DNA of 64,000 nt from Paraburkholderia lycopersici (lineage in GTDB: Bacteria > Pseudomonadota > Gammaproteobacteria > Burkholderiales > Burkholderiaceae): NCBI RefSeq assembly GCF_900096975.1, contig NZ_FMYQ01000004.1, positions 62,001-126,000 on the forward strand, read 5' to 3'. Below the pieces are notes generated by a model. It did not search any database. It was not told the origin of the DNA and saw only the letters and a list, made by a program, of their open reading frames with translations. The position numbers and the translations under genes are program-made. Within the stretch, counting starts at the first letter, position 1, and the number at the start of each line of letters is the position of its first letter. This document shows positions 25,352 through 34,723 of the stretch, one piece after another.

Positions 25352-26503
25352 TTACTGCGTGAGCACAACGCCGCTGGCGGGCGACCACGACACGTAGACG
25401 TCGTCGTTCCAGGCCGGCGCGCCCTCGTTCATGAGGTGCGAGCTGGAAAGGTTCGAGACCACCACCTTGCCGCCCGGCAGACGCACGTGATAAAGCGAGT
25501 AGCTGCCCATGTAGGCGACGTCGGTCACGACCCCGCGCGCCCAGTTGTGCGGCGTGCCCGGCTTCTCGCGCGTCACGCGCACGCGCTCGGGGCGCACCGA
25601 AATCCCCACGGGCATGCCGAGCGGACCGGTGACGCCGTGGCTCACGTACATGCGCGTTTCGAGATCTTCGCTTTCCACGAAGATGTGATCGGGTTCGTCC
25701 TCGACGACCGTGCCTTCGAACAGGTTGGTCGAGCCGATGAACTCGGCCGAGAAGCGGCTATTGGGGAATTCGTAGACTTCGCTGGGCGAACCGATCTGCA
25801 CGATGCGGCCCTCGCTCATCACAGCGAGGCGGTTGGCCATGGTCATCGCCTCTTCCTGGTCGTGCGTGACCATTACGCAGGTGACGTCGACCTTCTCGAT
25901 GATGTTCACGAGTTCGAGCTGCGTTTTCTGGCGGATCTTCTTGTCGAGCGCGGACATGGGCTCGTCGAGCAGCAGGAGCTTCGGTCGCTTGACGAGCGAA
26001 CGCGCGAGCGCTACGCGCTGCTGCTGGCCGCCCGAAAGCTGGTGCGGCTTGCGCTTCGCGTAGCGGCCCATCTGCACGAGGTTCAGCGCGTCGGCCACTC
26101 GCTCGCGAATCTCGTTCCTCGGCACGCCCTCCTGCTTGAGGCCGAACGCGACGTTCGACTCCACGCTCATATGCGGAAAGAGTGCGTATGACTGGAACAT
26201 CATGTTGACCGGGCGGCGGTATGGGGGCAGCGTCGCGAGGTCTTCGCCGTCGACGAAGATGCGGCCCGACGTGGCGGTTTCCAGGCCCGCGAGCATGCGC
26301 AGCAGCGTGGACTTGCCGCAACCCGAGCTGCCGAGCAGCGCGAAGAGCTCGTTCTTGGCGATGTTCAGGCTCACGTTGTCCACGGCGGTGCTCTCGCCGA
26401 ATTTCTTGACGACGTTTTCGATGCGCACGAACGCGTCGTTCTTTGCCGGCGCCGCGTTGGCGCGCACAGCTTCTGGGGCGTTGACTTGGGACGTCGAATT
26501 CAT
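25352..26503 (-). CDS. potG: PotG, polyamine ABC transporter ATP-binding protein
   Basis: 383-residue ATPase powering putrescine import. Walker [11 protein letters not shown]-loop FQSYALFPH, signature LSGGQQQR, Walker [13 protein letters not shown] and H-loop VTHDQEEAM are all intact; a C-terminal TOBE regulatory domain starts near residue 290. I chose ATG 26501-26503 (AAGG upstream); a further 58 open codons upstream look non-coding. It has about 60 residues before the Walker region, with a disordered Ala/Asn-rich start. The 247-base gap from potF contains weak hairpins that may reduce its level relative to the binding protein. Confidence 0.93.
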   Translation of the reverse strand: MNSTSQVNAPEAVRANAAPAKNDAFVRIENVVKKFGESTAVDNVSLNIAKNELFALLGSSGCGKSTLLRMLAGLETATSGRIFVDGEDLATLPPYRRPVNMMFQSYALFPHMSVESNVAFGLKQEGVPRNEIRERVADALNLVQMGRYAKRKPHQLSGGQQQRVALARSLVKRPKLLLLDEPMSALDKKIRQKTQLELVNIIEKVDVTCVMVTHDQEEAMTMANRLAVMSEGRIVQIGSPSEVYEFPNSRFSAEFIGSTNLFEGTVVEDEPDHIFVESEDLETRMYVSHGVTGPLGMPVGISVRPERVRVTREKPGTPHNWARGVVTDVAYMGSYSLYHVRLPGGKVVVSNLSSSHLMNEGAPAWNDDVYVSWSPASGVVLTQ

Positions 26504-26750
26504 GATGTGACCTTGGTTCCTTTCTGATCGCAGTACGCGTTTTTCAGGCACGAGCCGGCCCGCACGGGGCGCACGGGGCGACTCGCGGTTAGTACTGCGA
26601 ACGTAGCTCGGGAATGGCTCGCGGACGCCGTCAGGAAAAAGGGCGGCGCTGCGCGGCCGGACTTCGGGATTGCACACTTCGGGCGGAGAGGGGTCGAGCG
26701 ATCCCTCTTCCGCGTCGTCTCCTTCTTGTTTCCTTCAGGGGATCGGGGTG

Positions 26751-27872
26751 TCAGTGGCCCGTTTTCAACTGGGCCCACAGACGGTTTTCAAGGCGCAGGA
26801 TTTCGGCCGGCATCGGCTTCATCAGCGTCATTTTCTTGAGAACGTCTTCCGGCGGATACACCGTCGCGTCCTGTGCCACGGCCGGGGTGACGAACTGGCG
26901 CGCGGCCTTGTTCGCGGTCGGGTAGAACACTTCGTTGGTGATTTGGGCGTTGACCTTCGGATCCGAGATGTAGTTGATCCACTTCATCGCGTTTTCCGGG
27001 TGCGGCGCGTCCTTTGGCACGACCATCACGTCGAACCACAGCAGGCCGCCTTCCTTGACATTCGAGAACTTGACGTCGTACGAGCGCTTGGCTTCCTCGG
27101 CACGGCGGTGCGCGATGCCGACGTCGCCCGACCAGGCCACCGCAACGCAGATGTCGTTGTTGACGAGGTCGTTGATATAGCCCGACGAATTGAACTGGGT
27201 GATGTACGGGCGGACCTTCTTCAGCACCTCATAGGCGGCCTGGTAGTCGCCGGGGTTCGTGCTGTTGGGGTCTTTGTGCATGTATTGCAGCGTCGCCGCA
27301 AACACGTCCACGGCCTGGTCGAGGAACGACACGCCGCAGCCCTTGAGCTTCGAGAGATTTTGCGGATCGAACACGAGCGCCCAACTGTCGACGGGCGCAT
27401 TCGGCCCCAGCGCCTTTTCGACAGCCTGCTTGTTGTAGCCGATGCCGTCGGTGCCGAACGCCCAGGGCACGCCGTACTGGTTGCCCGGGTCGGCGTCCGC
27501 GATCATGTGCATGAGCACCGGATCGAGATTCGCGAGATTGGGGATCTTCGACTTGTCGAGCTTCTGGTACACACCGGCCTGAATCTGCTTGGCCATGTAG
27601 TTCGACGTGGGCACGACGATATCGTAGCCAGAGCTGCCCGCGAGCAGCTTGGCTTGCAGCGTGTCGTCGCTGTCGTAGTTGTCGTATTTAACCTTGACGC
27701 CGGACTCCTTTTCGAAGTTCGGGATCGTGTCCTTCGCGATGTAGTCGGACCAGTTATAGACGTTCAGCTCGCCATCGGCTGCGCGCGCAGGCTCGCTGGA
27801 AGTGGCTGTGAGGCCTGCACATGCTGCGAGGGCCGCGATCGCGACCACATGACGAAGATGACTCACACTCAT
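26751..27872 (-). CDS. potF: PotF, periplasmic putrescine-binding protein
   Basis: 373-residue solute-binding protein. Signal peptide MSVSHLRHVVAIAALAACAG with cleavage after ARA near residue 31. The mature protein starts DGELNVYNWSDYIAKDT; the NWSDY segment is the polyamine-contacting motif of PotF/PotD. Later markers are VPWAFGTDGIGYN and VCVAVAWSGDVG-like AVAWSGD. AGGGG lies 8 bases before the ATG. It follows spuC by 77 bases containing a stable hairpin, a common way to raise levels of a binding protein. Confidence 0.93.
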   Translation of the reverse strand: MSVSHLRHVVAIAALAACAGLTATSSEPARAADGELNVYNWSDYIAKDTIPNFEKESGVKVKYDNYDSDDTLQAKLLAGSSGYDIVVPTSNYMAKQIQAGVYQKLDKSKIPNLANLDPVLMHMIADADPGNQYGVPWAFGTDGIGYNKQAVEKALGPNAPVDSWALVFDPQNLSKLKGCGVSFLDQAVDVFAATLQYMHKDPNSTNPGDYQAAYEVLKKVRPYITQFNSSGYINDLVNNDICVAVAWSGDVGIAHRRAEEAKRSYDVKFSNVKEGGLLWFDVMVVPKDAPHPENAMKWINYISDPKVNAQITNEVFYPTANKAARQFVTPAVAQDATVYPPEDVLKKMTLMKPMPAEILRLENRLWAQLKTGH

Positions 27873-27897
27873 GTTGTTTTCCCCTGAGGAAGAAGAT

Positions 27898-27936
27898 CGG
27901 CGGGAGGCTTTACACCCCGTTGTGTGCTTCCCGCCG
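27898..27936 (-). other. Intercistronic hairpin between spuC and potF
   Basis: An 8-bp stem (CGGCGGGA/TCCCGCCG) that can extend by GC pairs, with no T-tract. It sits just 5' of the potF ribosome binding site on the minus strand and may protect or separate the potF message. Confidence 0.45.
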
Positions 27937-27949
27937 TGGACAAATGGCG

Positions 27950-29392
27950 TTACGAAAGACCCAGTTGTTGCGCGGTTGCGTCGATGGCCTGCTTCGCCTT
28001 CGCGACGATTTCGTCGATCTCGCCGCGCGTGATGACGAGCGGTGGCGAAAGCAGCATGCGATCGCCTGTGGCGCGCATGATGAGGTTGCCGTTGAAGCAG
28101 AAGTCGCGGCAAATCGTGCCCACGTCGCCGCCGTTCGCGAAGCGCTTGCGCGACTTCGGGTTTTCGGCGAGCTGGAGACCCGCAACGAGACCCGCGCCCG
28201 AAATGTCGCCGATGATCGGATGATTGGCGAAGGTTTCGCGAAGGCATTGCTGGAAGTACGGCCCCGTGTCGTTCTTCACGCGCGCGACGATGCCTTCGTC
28301 GCGCAGCAGCTTGAGATTCGCCACGGCCACGGCAGCGGCGACCGGATGGCCCGAGTACGTGAGGCCGTGATTGAAGTCGCCGTTCTCGATGAGCGCTTTC
28401 GCAACGCGATCGTGAATGCCCACGGCCCCCATCGGCACATAACCGCTCGTGAGACCTTTGGCCATGGTGATGAGATCGGGTTCGAAGCCGAAATGCTGGT
28501 GTGCGAACCATTCTCCGGTGCGGCCGAAACCGCCGATCACTTCGTCGGCGCAGAGCAGGATGTCGTACTTGCGGCAAATGCGCTGGATTTCCGGCCAGTA
28601 CGTGGAAGGCGGGAAGATCACGCCGCCCGCGCCCTGGAACGGTTCGCCGATGAAGGCGGCCACGTTGTCCGCGCCCAGTTCGAGGATCTTCGCCTCGAGT
28701 TGCTGCGCGCGTGCAAGGCCGAATGCTTCGGGCGTCATGTCGCCTTGCGCTTCGCCATAGAAATACGGCTGGTCGATGTGCACGATGTTCTCGACCTTCG
28801 AGGGCATCTGCTCATGCATGTAGCCCATGCCGCCGAGCGTGCCGCCCGCAATCGTCGAACCGTGATACGCGTTTTTGCGCGAGATGACGACCTTCTTCGA
28901 GGGCTTGCCCTGCGTGAGCCAGTACTGATGCACCACGCGCAGCACCGTGTCGTTGCCTTCGGAGCCGCTGTTGCAATAGAAGAAGTGATTGAACGGTTCG
29001 GGCGAGAGTTGCGCGAGCAGGGCCGACAACTCGATGACCGGCGGGTGCGTCGTCTTGAAGAACGTGTTGTAGTAGGGCAGTTCCTGCATCTGCCTGTATG
29101 CGGCGTCGGCCAGTTCCTTGCGGCCGTAGCCCACGTTCACGCACCAGAGCCCGGCCATGCCGTCGATGATCTGGTTGCCGTCCGAGTCCCACAGGTATAC
29201 GCCTTTCGCCTTCACGATCACACGGCTGCCCGCCTTGTTGAGCGAGCTCATGTCCGAGAACGGATGAATGTGGTGCGCGGCGTCCAATGCGCGATATTCG
29301 CTTGTCGAGCGCGTGGCTTGTCCGGCTTGTGCGCGCAGCGTCGTCGGCACATCCTGCAGCGTGCTGGCGGGGGCGTCGATTCGATAGCTCAT
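27950..29392 (-). CDS. spuC: SpuC-type putrescine:pyruvate aminotransferase (class III)
   Basis: 480-residue PLP enzyme that moves the amino group of putrescine to pyruvate, giving 4-aminobutyraldehyde. The PLP-phosphate site is NSGSEGND, the cofactor aspartate is in LLCADEVIGGFGRTG and the Schiff-base lysine in ITMAKGLTSGY. HPFSDMSSLNKAGSRV near residue 43 is typical of SpuC/omega-transaminases. AAGGAGA precedes the ATG by nine bases. Its presence beside puuA-puuB-puuC-puuD means two putrescine routes, glutamylated and direct, are encoded together. Confidence 0.9.
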   Translation of the reverse strand: MSYRIDAPASTLQDVPTTLRAQAGQATRSTSEYRALDAAHHIHPFSDMSSLNKAGSRVIVKAKGVYLWDSDGNQIIDGMAGLWCVNVGYGRKELADAAYRQMQELPYYNTFFKTTHPPVIELSALLAQLSPEPFNHFFYCNSGSEGNDTVLRVVHQYWLTQGKPSKKVVISRKNAYHGSTIAGGTLGGMGYMHEQMPSKVENIVHIDQPYFYGEAQGDMTPEAFGLARAQQLEAKILELGADNVAAFIGEPFQGAGGVIFPPSTYWPEIQRICRKYDILLCADEVIGGFGRTGEWFAHQHFGFEPDLITMAKGLTSGYVPMGAVGIHDRVAKALIENGDFNHGLTYSGHPVAAAVAVANLKLLRDEGIVARVKNDTGPYFQQCLRETFANHPIIGDISGAGLVAGLQLAENPKSRKRFANGGDVGTICRDFCFNGNLIMRATGDRMLLSPPLVITRGEIDEIVAKAKQAIDATAQQLGLS

Positions 29393-29410
29393 TGCGATGT
29401 CTCCTTTCTG

Positions 29411-30745
29411 TTACACGTGCAGCAGCAGATGCTTGCGTTCCCACGAACTGATCACGCGGAAATACGCCTCGTATTCGGTTTCCTTGAGCGCGAGATAGGC
29501 GCGCACGAACTTCTCGCCGAGGATGTCGTTCAGCGGCTCGCATGTGGCCATCAGCGTGAGGCCTTCTTCCAGATTGCGCGGCAACTGGTAGGGCAGCGAA
29601 TAGCCGTCGCTCACGAGCGGTTCGGTGGGCTTGAGGTGTTGCGTCAAGCCGAGATAGCCGGCCGCGAGCGTCGCGGCGATCGCGAGATACGGGTTGGTAT
29701 CGACCCCCGGAATACGGTTCTCGACGCGGCGTGCCGCCGGCGACGAGTACGGCACGCGAAAGCCCACGGTGCGGTTGTCGTAACCCCACGCCACGTTGAT
29801 CGGCGCGGCCATGAAACGCGAAAGACGGCGATACGAGTTGATGTACGGCGCAAAGATCGGCATGAGTGCCGGCGTGTACTTCTGCATGCCGGCGATATAC
29901 GCGTAGAACATGTCGGTGGGCTTGCCGTCCGCACCGGTGAAGAGGTTCTGACCGCTCTCTGCGGAAACGAGGCTCTGGTGCACGTGCATGGCCGATCCCG
30001 GCTCGTTTTCCATGGGCTTCGCCATGAAAGTGGCATACATGTGGTGGCGCAGCGCTGCTTCGCGCACCGTGCGCTTGAACAGGAAAACGCGGTCGGCGAG
30101 ATTGAGCGGATCGCCGTGCAGGAAGTTGATCTCCATCTGCGCCGCGCCTACTTCATGAATGAGCGTATCGACTTCGAGGTCCTGAATATCGCAGTACTCG
30201 TAAATGTCCTCGAAGAGCGGATCGAACTCGTTCACGGCCTCGATCGAGTACGCCTGGCGGCCTGTTTCGGGGCGGCCCGTGCGACCGACCGGCGGCGTGA
30301 GGGGAATGTCCGGGTCCTTGTTCATGTCGACGAGATAGAACTCGAGCTCGGGCGCGATCACGGGCTTCCAGCCCCTCGCTTCATACAGTTCGAGCACGCG
30401 GCGCAGCACGCGGCGCGGCGAGATTTCCACAGGCGTGCCGTCGAAATGCACGCAATCGTGGATCACTTGTGCGGTGGGATCGACGGCCCACGGAATGATG
30501 CGGATCGTCGACGGGTCGGGTACGCACACCATGTCGGGATCGGTGACGCCGGTGAGGCTGCCGTCTTCGGGATAGTCGCCCGTGACGGTCTGGATCATCA
30601 CGGCTTGCGGCAGGCGCATGGATTCGCCGGATTCGAACTTGCTGCGTGGAATGATCTTGCCGCGCGCGATGCCCGCCATGTCCGGGATGATCGCTTCGAT
30701 TTCGGTGATGTGATGTTTCTTCAGGAATTCGTCGATGTCGTGCAT
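29411..30745 (-). CDS. puuA: PuuA, glutamate-putrescine ligase (glutamine synthetase family)
   Basis: 444-residue ATP-dependent ligase joining glutamate to putrescine, first step of the Puu pathway. Glutamine-synthetase catalytic-domain motifs are present: APELEFYLVD, EVGAAQMEIN, the nucleotide/glutamate block GSAMHVHQSL and the arginine motif RVENRIPGVDTNPYLA. The ATG at 30743-30745 gives the normal MHDIDEFLKKH start; the frame is open further upstream into puuD without family residues. It is 31 bases after puuD and 18 before spuC, one operon. Confidence 0.92.
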   Translation of the reverse strand: MHDIDEFLKKHHITEIEAIIPDMAGIARGKIIPRSKFESGESMRLPQAVMIQTVTGDYPEDGSLTGVTDPDMVCVPDPSTIRIIPWAVDPTAQVIHDCVHFDGTPVEISPRRVLRRVLELYEARGWKPVIAPELEFYLVDMNKDPDIPLTPPVGRTGRPETGRQAYSIEAVNEFDPLFEDIYEYCDIQDLEVDTLIHEVGAAQMEINFLHGDPLNLADRVFLFKRTVREAALRHHMYATFMAKPMENEPGSAMHVHQSLVSAESGQNLFTGADGKPTDMFYAYIAGMQKYTPALMPIFAPYINSYRRLSRFMAAPINVAWGYDNRTVGFRVPYSSPAARRVENRIPGVDTNPYLAIAATLAAGYLGLTQHLKPTEPLVSDGYSLPYQLPRNLEEGLTLMATCEPLNDILGEKFVRAYLALKETEYEAYFRVISSWERKHLLLHV

Positions 30746-30776
30746 GATCTTTCTCTCTGTTCTGTATGGGCCGGCT

Positions 30777-31586
30777 TCAGGCATGGGCGGTGCGCGGCGC
30801 GTGCGCCACGTCGTATCCGGCCCCGCCCGGTATTCGGGCCAGCATGCGGTTGCGGCAGGCTTCGCCGAACGCGTGGAAGATGGCGGTCGATAGTGCGTCG
30901 TCGGCGTGCTTCCACTCGGGGTGCCACTGCACGCCGAGTGCAAAGCTCTGCGCGTTCGCCACGCTCACGGCTTCGATGAGGCCGTCGGGCGCGAATGCCT
31001 CGGCCACGAGGCCCGCGCCCAGCCGCTCGATGCCCTGTCCGTGCAGCGAATTCACTTGTGCTTCGCGTTCGCCACCGGCGAGCCGCTGCAAAAGACCGCC
31101 TTCCACGAGCTTCAACGCGTGCGCCGGGCCGTATTGCGTGTCGAGCGGGTCGTCCTTGTTCTCGCGATGGTCGTCATAGCGGGCAACGGCATGCACCTGC
31201 TGATGCAGCGTGCCGCCGAACACGACGTTCATCTCCTGGAAGCCGCGGCAGATGGCGAGTACCGGCACGCCAGCCGCGATTGCGGCGCGCATGAGCGGCA
31301 GCGTGGTGGCGTCGCGGGCGGGATCGTGCAGCGTGCCCGCTTCGCTCGCCGCGCCGCCGTAGCGATGCGGCTCGACGTTCGAGTAGCTGCCGGTGAAGAG
31401 CAGGCCGTCCACGGCGTCGAGGATGTCCGCCGCCGCCCGGCGCTCGCCGAGCGCCGGCAGCACGAGCGCGAGCGCGCCAGCACCGTCCACCGTCGCGGCA
31501 ATGTACTTTTCGCCGGCAACGTGGGAAGCGTGGGCTCCCATCATCGTACGGTCGGCAGTGATGCCGACCAGGGGTCTGGTTCGCAT
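30777..31586 (-). CDS. puuD: PuuD, gamma-glutamyl-GABA hydrolase (class I glutamine amidotransferase-like)
   Basis: 269-residue hydrolase releasing GABA and glutamate from gamma-glutamyl-GABA, last Puu step. The nucleophile C113 lies in LAICRGFQEMN and the His/Glu pair (H222, E224) in GVQWHPEWK, with LLFTGSYSNVEP forming the oxyanion region. It is the first gene of the long minus-strand putrescine operon. The start ATG at 31584-31586 is preceded by AGATAAATCATTAGTC, lacking a clear ribosome binding site, so either translation initiates weakly or the transcript starts close to it. Confidence 0.92.
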   Translation of the reverse strand: MRTRPLVGITADRTMMGAHASHVAGEKYIAATVDGAGALALVLPALGERRAAADILDAVDGLLFTGSYSNVEPHRYGGAASEAGTLHDPARDATTLPLMRAAIAAGVPVLAICRGFQEMNVVFGGTLHQQVHAVARYDDHRENKDDPLDTQYGPAHALKLVEGGLLQRLAGGEREAQVNSLHGQGIERLGAGLVAEAFAPDGLIEAVSVANAQSFALGVQWHPEWKHADDALSTAIFHAFGEACRNRMLARIPGGAGYDVAHAPRTAHA

Positions 31587-31689
31587 GACTAATGATTTAT
31601 CTGCTTGCCCGTGCGGACTGTATCGATGCTACGGGCGTGACATGACCTTGCAGCCTTGCGAGACGCAAAACCACAAACCCAGGGTGCTC

Positions 31690-31721
31690 CGCGCAGCGGC
31701 GCTAACGCATGGCGCTGCGCG
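31690..31721. repeat. Inverted repeat upstream of puuD
   Basis: CGCGCAGCG and its complement CGCTGCGCG, with a 14-base loop, lie about 100 bases upstream of the puuD start. The structure is perfect over nine pairs. There is no T-tract on either side, so an operator or RNA hairpin in the leader is more likely than a terminator. Confidence 0.55.
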
Positions 31722-32429
31722 TGGAGATCATGTACGCGGTTCGTTTTCTGCCGGTGTGAGGCGCCACCGTATTCAGGCGTGCGCATCCACATCGTTCAGG
31801 CGCGAGTGCACGCCTCGCGGAAAAACGACGGCGAAGAAAACGAACAGCGTTGGAAGGAGAGGCGCTAGGGCAGAAGCGACGCGACTTCGTCCGTATGGAC
31901 GGCGATGAATGCGCGCGCGGAAACGGAGTTATGACGCCGGACGGAGCGGCGGGAAAGGATTGTGAAGACAGATAGAAGCAGGCGAGAGGCAAGCCTGCCG
32001 CTACTGCCGTCGGCGAGGGCGGCGCAGTCACTGCGAAGACACCTCGCATGACGACGATCCCATCTCACCAGAGGGCCACGGACTCTCACAATAACACTCG
32101 ACTGGTTGCGTTGAACAAAGGCGCCCGGTTCAAGCATTCGAGGTCGTCAAATTGATTGCTGCATTAAACATTGGACGACTTCGATGTATCGCTTTCCAAA
32201 CGCGGCCGATTCGCTATGTTTCTCGCATAAAACACGGTTTTTGCGCTGCAACGTCGCGGAAACCAGGCTGTGCTCGACCTGTAGTTCAGCATATACGAGC
32301 CAAAAAGGGCGTCAATTATTTTTTCACGTTTTTGATGTCAGCACTTTCCCCGAGGACGTCGCGAGATCGCATGTTCTGCGAAATATCGGCTCCTGTCCTT
32401 ATATTTCTAATAACTTACAGGGGTTTGTA

Positions 32430-32460
32430 CTGACGCAAAAAAAAGCAAACTGATTAGAAT
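32430..32460 (+). promoter_or_regulatory. Candidate puuR promoter
   Basis: CTGACG (32430-32435), 19-base spacer with an eight-A run, TAGAAT (32455-32460). The palindrome GAATATTC at 32457-32464 overlaps the -10 and the likely start and could be a PuuR autoregulation site. Weak by spacing, supported by position 50 bases before the gene. Confidence 0.4.
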
Positions 32461-32515
32461 ATTCAACACGTCAACCGCGCCGCACCGCGCGTCTTCTTGC
32501 CAACGGTTCCTCATC

Positions 32516-33085
32516 GTGTCCGAGTCCGCTTCCGTGTCGTCCGAAGTCGCCACACGTCTGCGTCATGTTCGCAAACGCTATGGCTTGTCGCAGCGCGAAC
32601 TCGCCAAGCGTGCCGGCGTGACCAATGGCGCGATCTCGCTGATCGAGCAAAGTCGCGTCAGTCCCTCCGTCGGGTCGCTCAAAAAGCTGCTCGAGTGCAT
32701 CCCCATGAGCCTCGCCGAATTCTTCACCTTCGATCTGAGCGAGGGGACGGAAGTCGTGTCGCGGCGCGGTGAAATGCCGAACCTCGGCAATGAAGCGATT
32801 GCGTTCTATCTGGCCGGCGCGAACATGAAAGACCGCAACATGTGCATCATGCGCGAGGTCTACCAACCGCTTGCAGACACGGGCCCCGAAACGCTGATGC
32901 ACGCGGGGCACGAAGGCGGCGTGGTGGTTGCCGGTCAACTGGAACTGACCGTAGACGGCACGACGTGGCTGCTAGACCCCGGCGACAGCTATTACTTCGA
33001 AAGCCGCTTCCCGCACCGGTTTCGCAATCCCAGCGCGAACGAAGTCTGCGAAGTGGTGTCGGCAAACTCGCCGCCCACCTTCTGA
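32516..33085 (+). CDS. puuR: PuuR-type XRE/cupin transcriptional regulator
   Basis: 189 residues. The XRE helix-turn-helix (about residues 11-66: RLRHVRKRYGLSQRELAKRA, VTNGAISLIEQSR) is followed by a small cupin barrel (about 110-185: MHAGHEGGVVVAGQLELTV, DPGDSYYFESRFPHRFRNPS) that senses the inducer. This is the layout of PuuR, the putrescine-responsive repressor of puu genes. The start is GTG at 32516 without a strong ribosome binding site. It diverges from puuD and lies 80 bases before puuC on the same strand. Confidence 0.9.
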   Translation: MSESASVSSEVATRLRHVRKRYGLSQRELAKRAGVTNGAISLIEQSRVSPSVGSLKKLLECIPMSLAEFFTFDLSEGTEVVSRRGEMPNLGNEAIAFYLAGANMKDRNMCIMREVYQPLADTGPETLMHAGHEGGVVVAGQLELTVDGTTWLLDPGDSYYFESRFPHRFRNPSANEVCEVVSANSPPTF

Positions 33086-33165
33086 CTCGCCGATCGCGCG
33101 AACCCGGTTCGCCTGCCGCTGCGCCGCGGCGCGCAGGCTGAATCGAAAATCATTGAGGCATCCTC

Positions 33166-34656
33166 ATGGAAAAGAAAACTCTCGCTTACTGGCAGGACAA
33201 GGCCGCAACGCTTTCGATCGAAGGCCGCGCATTCATCGACGGAGCTTACCGCGACGCATATTCGGGCCGCACCTTCGACTGCGTGAGCCCCGTCGACGGC
33301 CGGGTGCTCGCGAACGTGGCCGACTGCGGCGCAGCCGACGTGGACGCCGCAGTGGGCGCCGCACGCCGCGCGTTCGACGAAGGCGCATGGGCCGGGCTGA
33401 ATCCGCGTGCGCGCAAGGCGATTCTGCTGCGCTGGGCCGCGCTCATGCGCGAGCACCTCGAGGAACTTGCGTTGCTCGAAACGCTCGACGCGGGCAAGCC
33501 GATCGGCGACACGACGGCCGTGGACGTGCCGGGCGCGGCTTACTGCGTGGAGTGGTTCGCCGAAGCCATCGACAAGGTGGGCGGCGAAGTCGTGCCCGCG
33601 GACCATCATCTCGTTGGCCTCGTCACGCGCGAGCCCATTGGCGTGGTGGCCGCTGTCGTGCCGTGGAATTTTCCGATCCTGATGGCCTCGTGGAAGTTCG
33701 CTCCGGCGCTTGCAGCGGGCAATAGTGTCGTGCTCAAGCCCTCGGAAAAGTCGCCGCTCACCGCCATTCGCGTGGCGCAGCTTGCACACGAGGCCGGGAT
33801 TCCAGCAGGTGTGTTCAACGTGCTGCCTGGCGGCGGCGAGCCGGGCAAGCTGCTTGGCCTGCACCGCGACGTGGACTGCATCGCGTTCACGGGATCGACG
33901 AACGTGGGCAAGCAGATCATGCAGTACGCAGGCCAGTCGAATCTCAAGCGGGTCTGGCTCGAACTCGGCGGAAAATCGCCCAACATCGTACTGCCCGATT
34001 GCCCCGATCTGGACCGCGCCGCGAACGCCGCAGCGGGTGCGATCTTCTACAACATGGGTGAGATGTGCACGGCCGGCTCGCGCCTGCTCGTGCATCGCGA
34101 CATCAAGGACGTGTTCCTTGCAAAGCTCGTCGAAGCAGCGAAGGCGTATAAGCCTGGGAATCCTCTCGATCCGCAGGTGTCGATGGGCGCAATCGTCGAC
34201 AAGATTCAGATGGAGCGGGTGTTGGGCTATATCGAGGCCGGACGCAAGGATTCGAAGCTGCTGATCGGCGGCGAGCGCGTGAACGCGGGGAGCGGCGGTT
34301 TCTATGTGGAGCCGACCGTGTTCGACACGCATCATGACGCGAAGATCGCTCGCGAGGAAATCTTCGGGCCGGTGCTCTCCGTCATCACGTTCGGCACGAT
34401 CGACGAAGCGGTGCGCATTGCCAACGACAGCGACTATGGACTCGCGGCAGCCGTGTGGACCGCGAATCTCACGCATGCGCACGAGATTGCGCGGCGCCTG
34501 CGTGCGGGCACGGTGTGGGTGAATTGCTACGACGAAGGCGGCGACATGAACTTTCCGTTCGGCGGCTTCAAGGAATCAGGCAACGGGCGTGACAAGTCCT
34601 TGCACGCGCTCGAAAAATACACTGAACTCAAGTCCACGCTGGTGCGCCTGCGCTAG
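33166..34656 (+). CDS. puuC: PuuC, gamma-glutamyl-aminobutyraldehyde dehydrogenase
   Basis: 496-residue NAD(P)-dependent aldehyde dehydrogenase, third Puu step; it can also oxidise the 4-aminobutyraldehyde made by SpuC. Motifs: VVPWNFPILM, cofactor loop FTGSTNVGKQI, catalytic glutamate in LELGGKSPNIV and nucleophile C301 in GEMCTAGSRL, plus the C-terminal FPFGGFKESGNGRD. GAGG lies 10 bases before the ATG. It is co-oriented with puuR and ends the putrescine region. Confidence 0.9.
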   Translation: MEKKTLAYWQDKAATLSIEGRAFIDGAYRDAYSGRTFDCVSPVDGRVLANVADCGAADVDAAVGAARRAFDEGAWAGLNPRARKAILLRWAALMREHLEELALLETLDAGKPIGDTTAVDVPGAAYCVEWFAEAIDKVGGEVVPADHHLVGLVTREPIGVVAAVVPWNFPILMASWKFAPALAAGNSVVLKPSEKSPLTAIRVAQLAHEAGIPAGVFNVLPGGGEPGKLLGLHRDVDCIAFTGSTNVGKQIMQYAGQSNLKRVWLELGGKSPNIVLPDCPDLDRAANAAAGAIFYNMGEMCTAGSRLLVHRDIKDVFLAKLVEAAKAYKPGNPLDPQVSMGAIVDKIQMERVLGYIEAGRKDSKLLIGGERVNAGSGGFYVEPTVFDTHHDAKIAREEIFGPVLSVITFGTIDEAVRIANDSDYGLAAAVWTANLTHAHEIARRLRAGTVWVNCYDEGGDMNFPFGGFKESGNGRDKSLHALEKYTELKSTLVRLR

Positions 34657-34723
34657 CGTTGGGAGGCGCAACGCGGCGGCGCAGATCGCACGACAATAAG
34701 GGCGGCAAGGGCCTTTAAGGCCT

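Larger units (their letters stand above)
31587..32515. other. 929-base divergent intergenic region puuD / puuR, partly AT-rich
   Basis: No gene supported; short open frames here are Arg/Ser-rich and lack start signals. The half next to puuD (31587-32100) is of ordinary composition, while 32140-32470 is clearly AT-richer than anything else in the window, with T-runs, A-runs and TATATTTCTAATAAC. It contains the candidate puuR promoter and an inverted repeat at 31690-31721. It probably carries control sites for the whole putrescine regulon. It could also be the scar of a lost gene. Confidence 0.5.

Noticed and set aside
31865..32137. Possible 90-residue minus-strand gene in the puuD-puuR gap
   Set aside because: Arg/Ser/Val-rich without domain, start signal or neighbour logic.
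31587..32515. Insertion sequence or attachment site
   Set aside because: No terminal inverted repeats, target duplication, transposase or integrase remnant seen.
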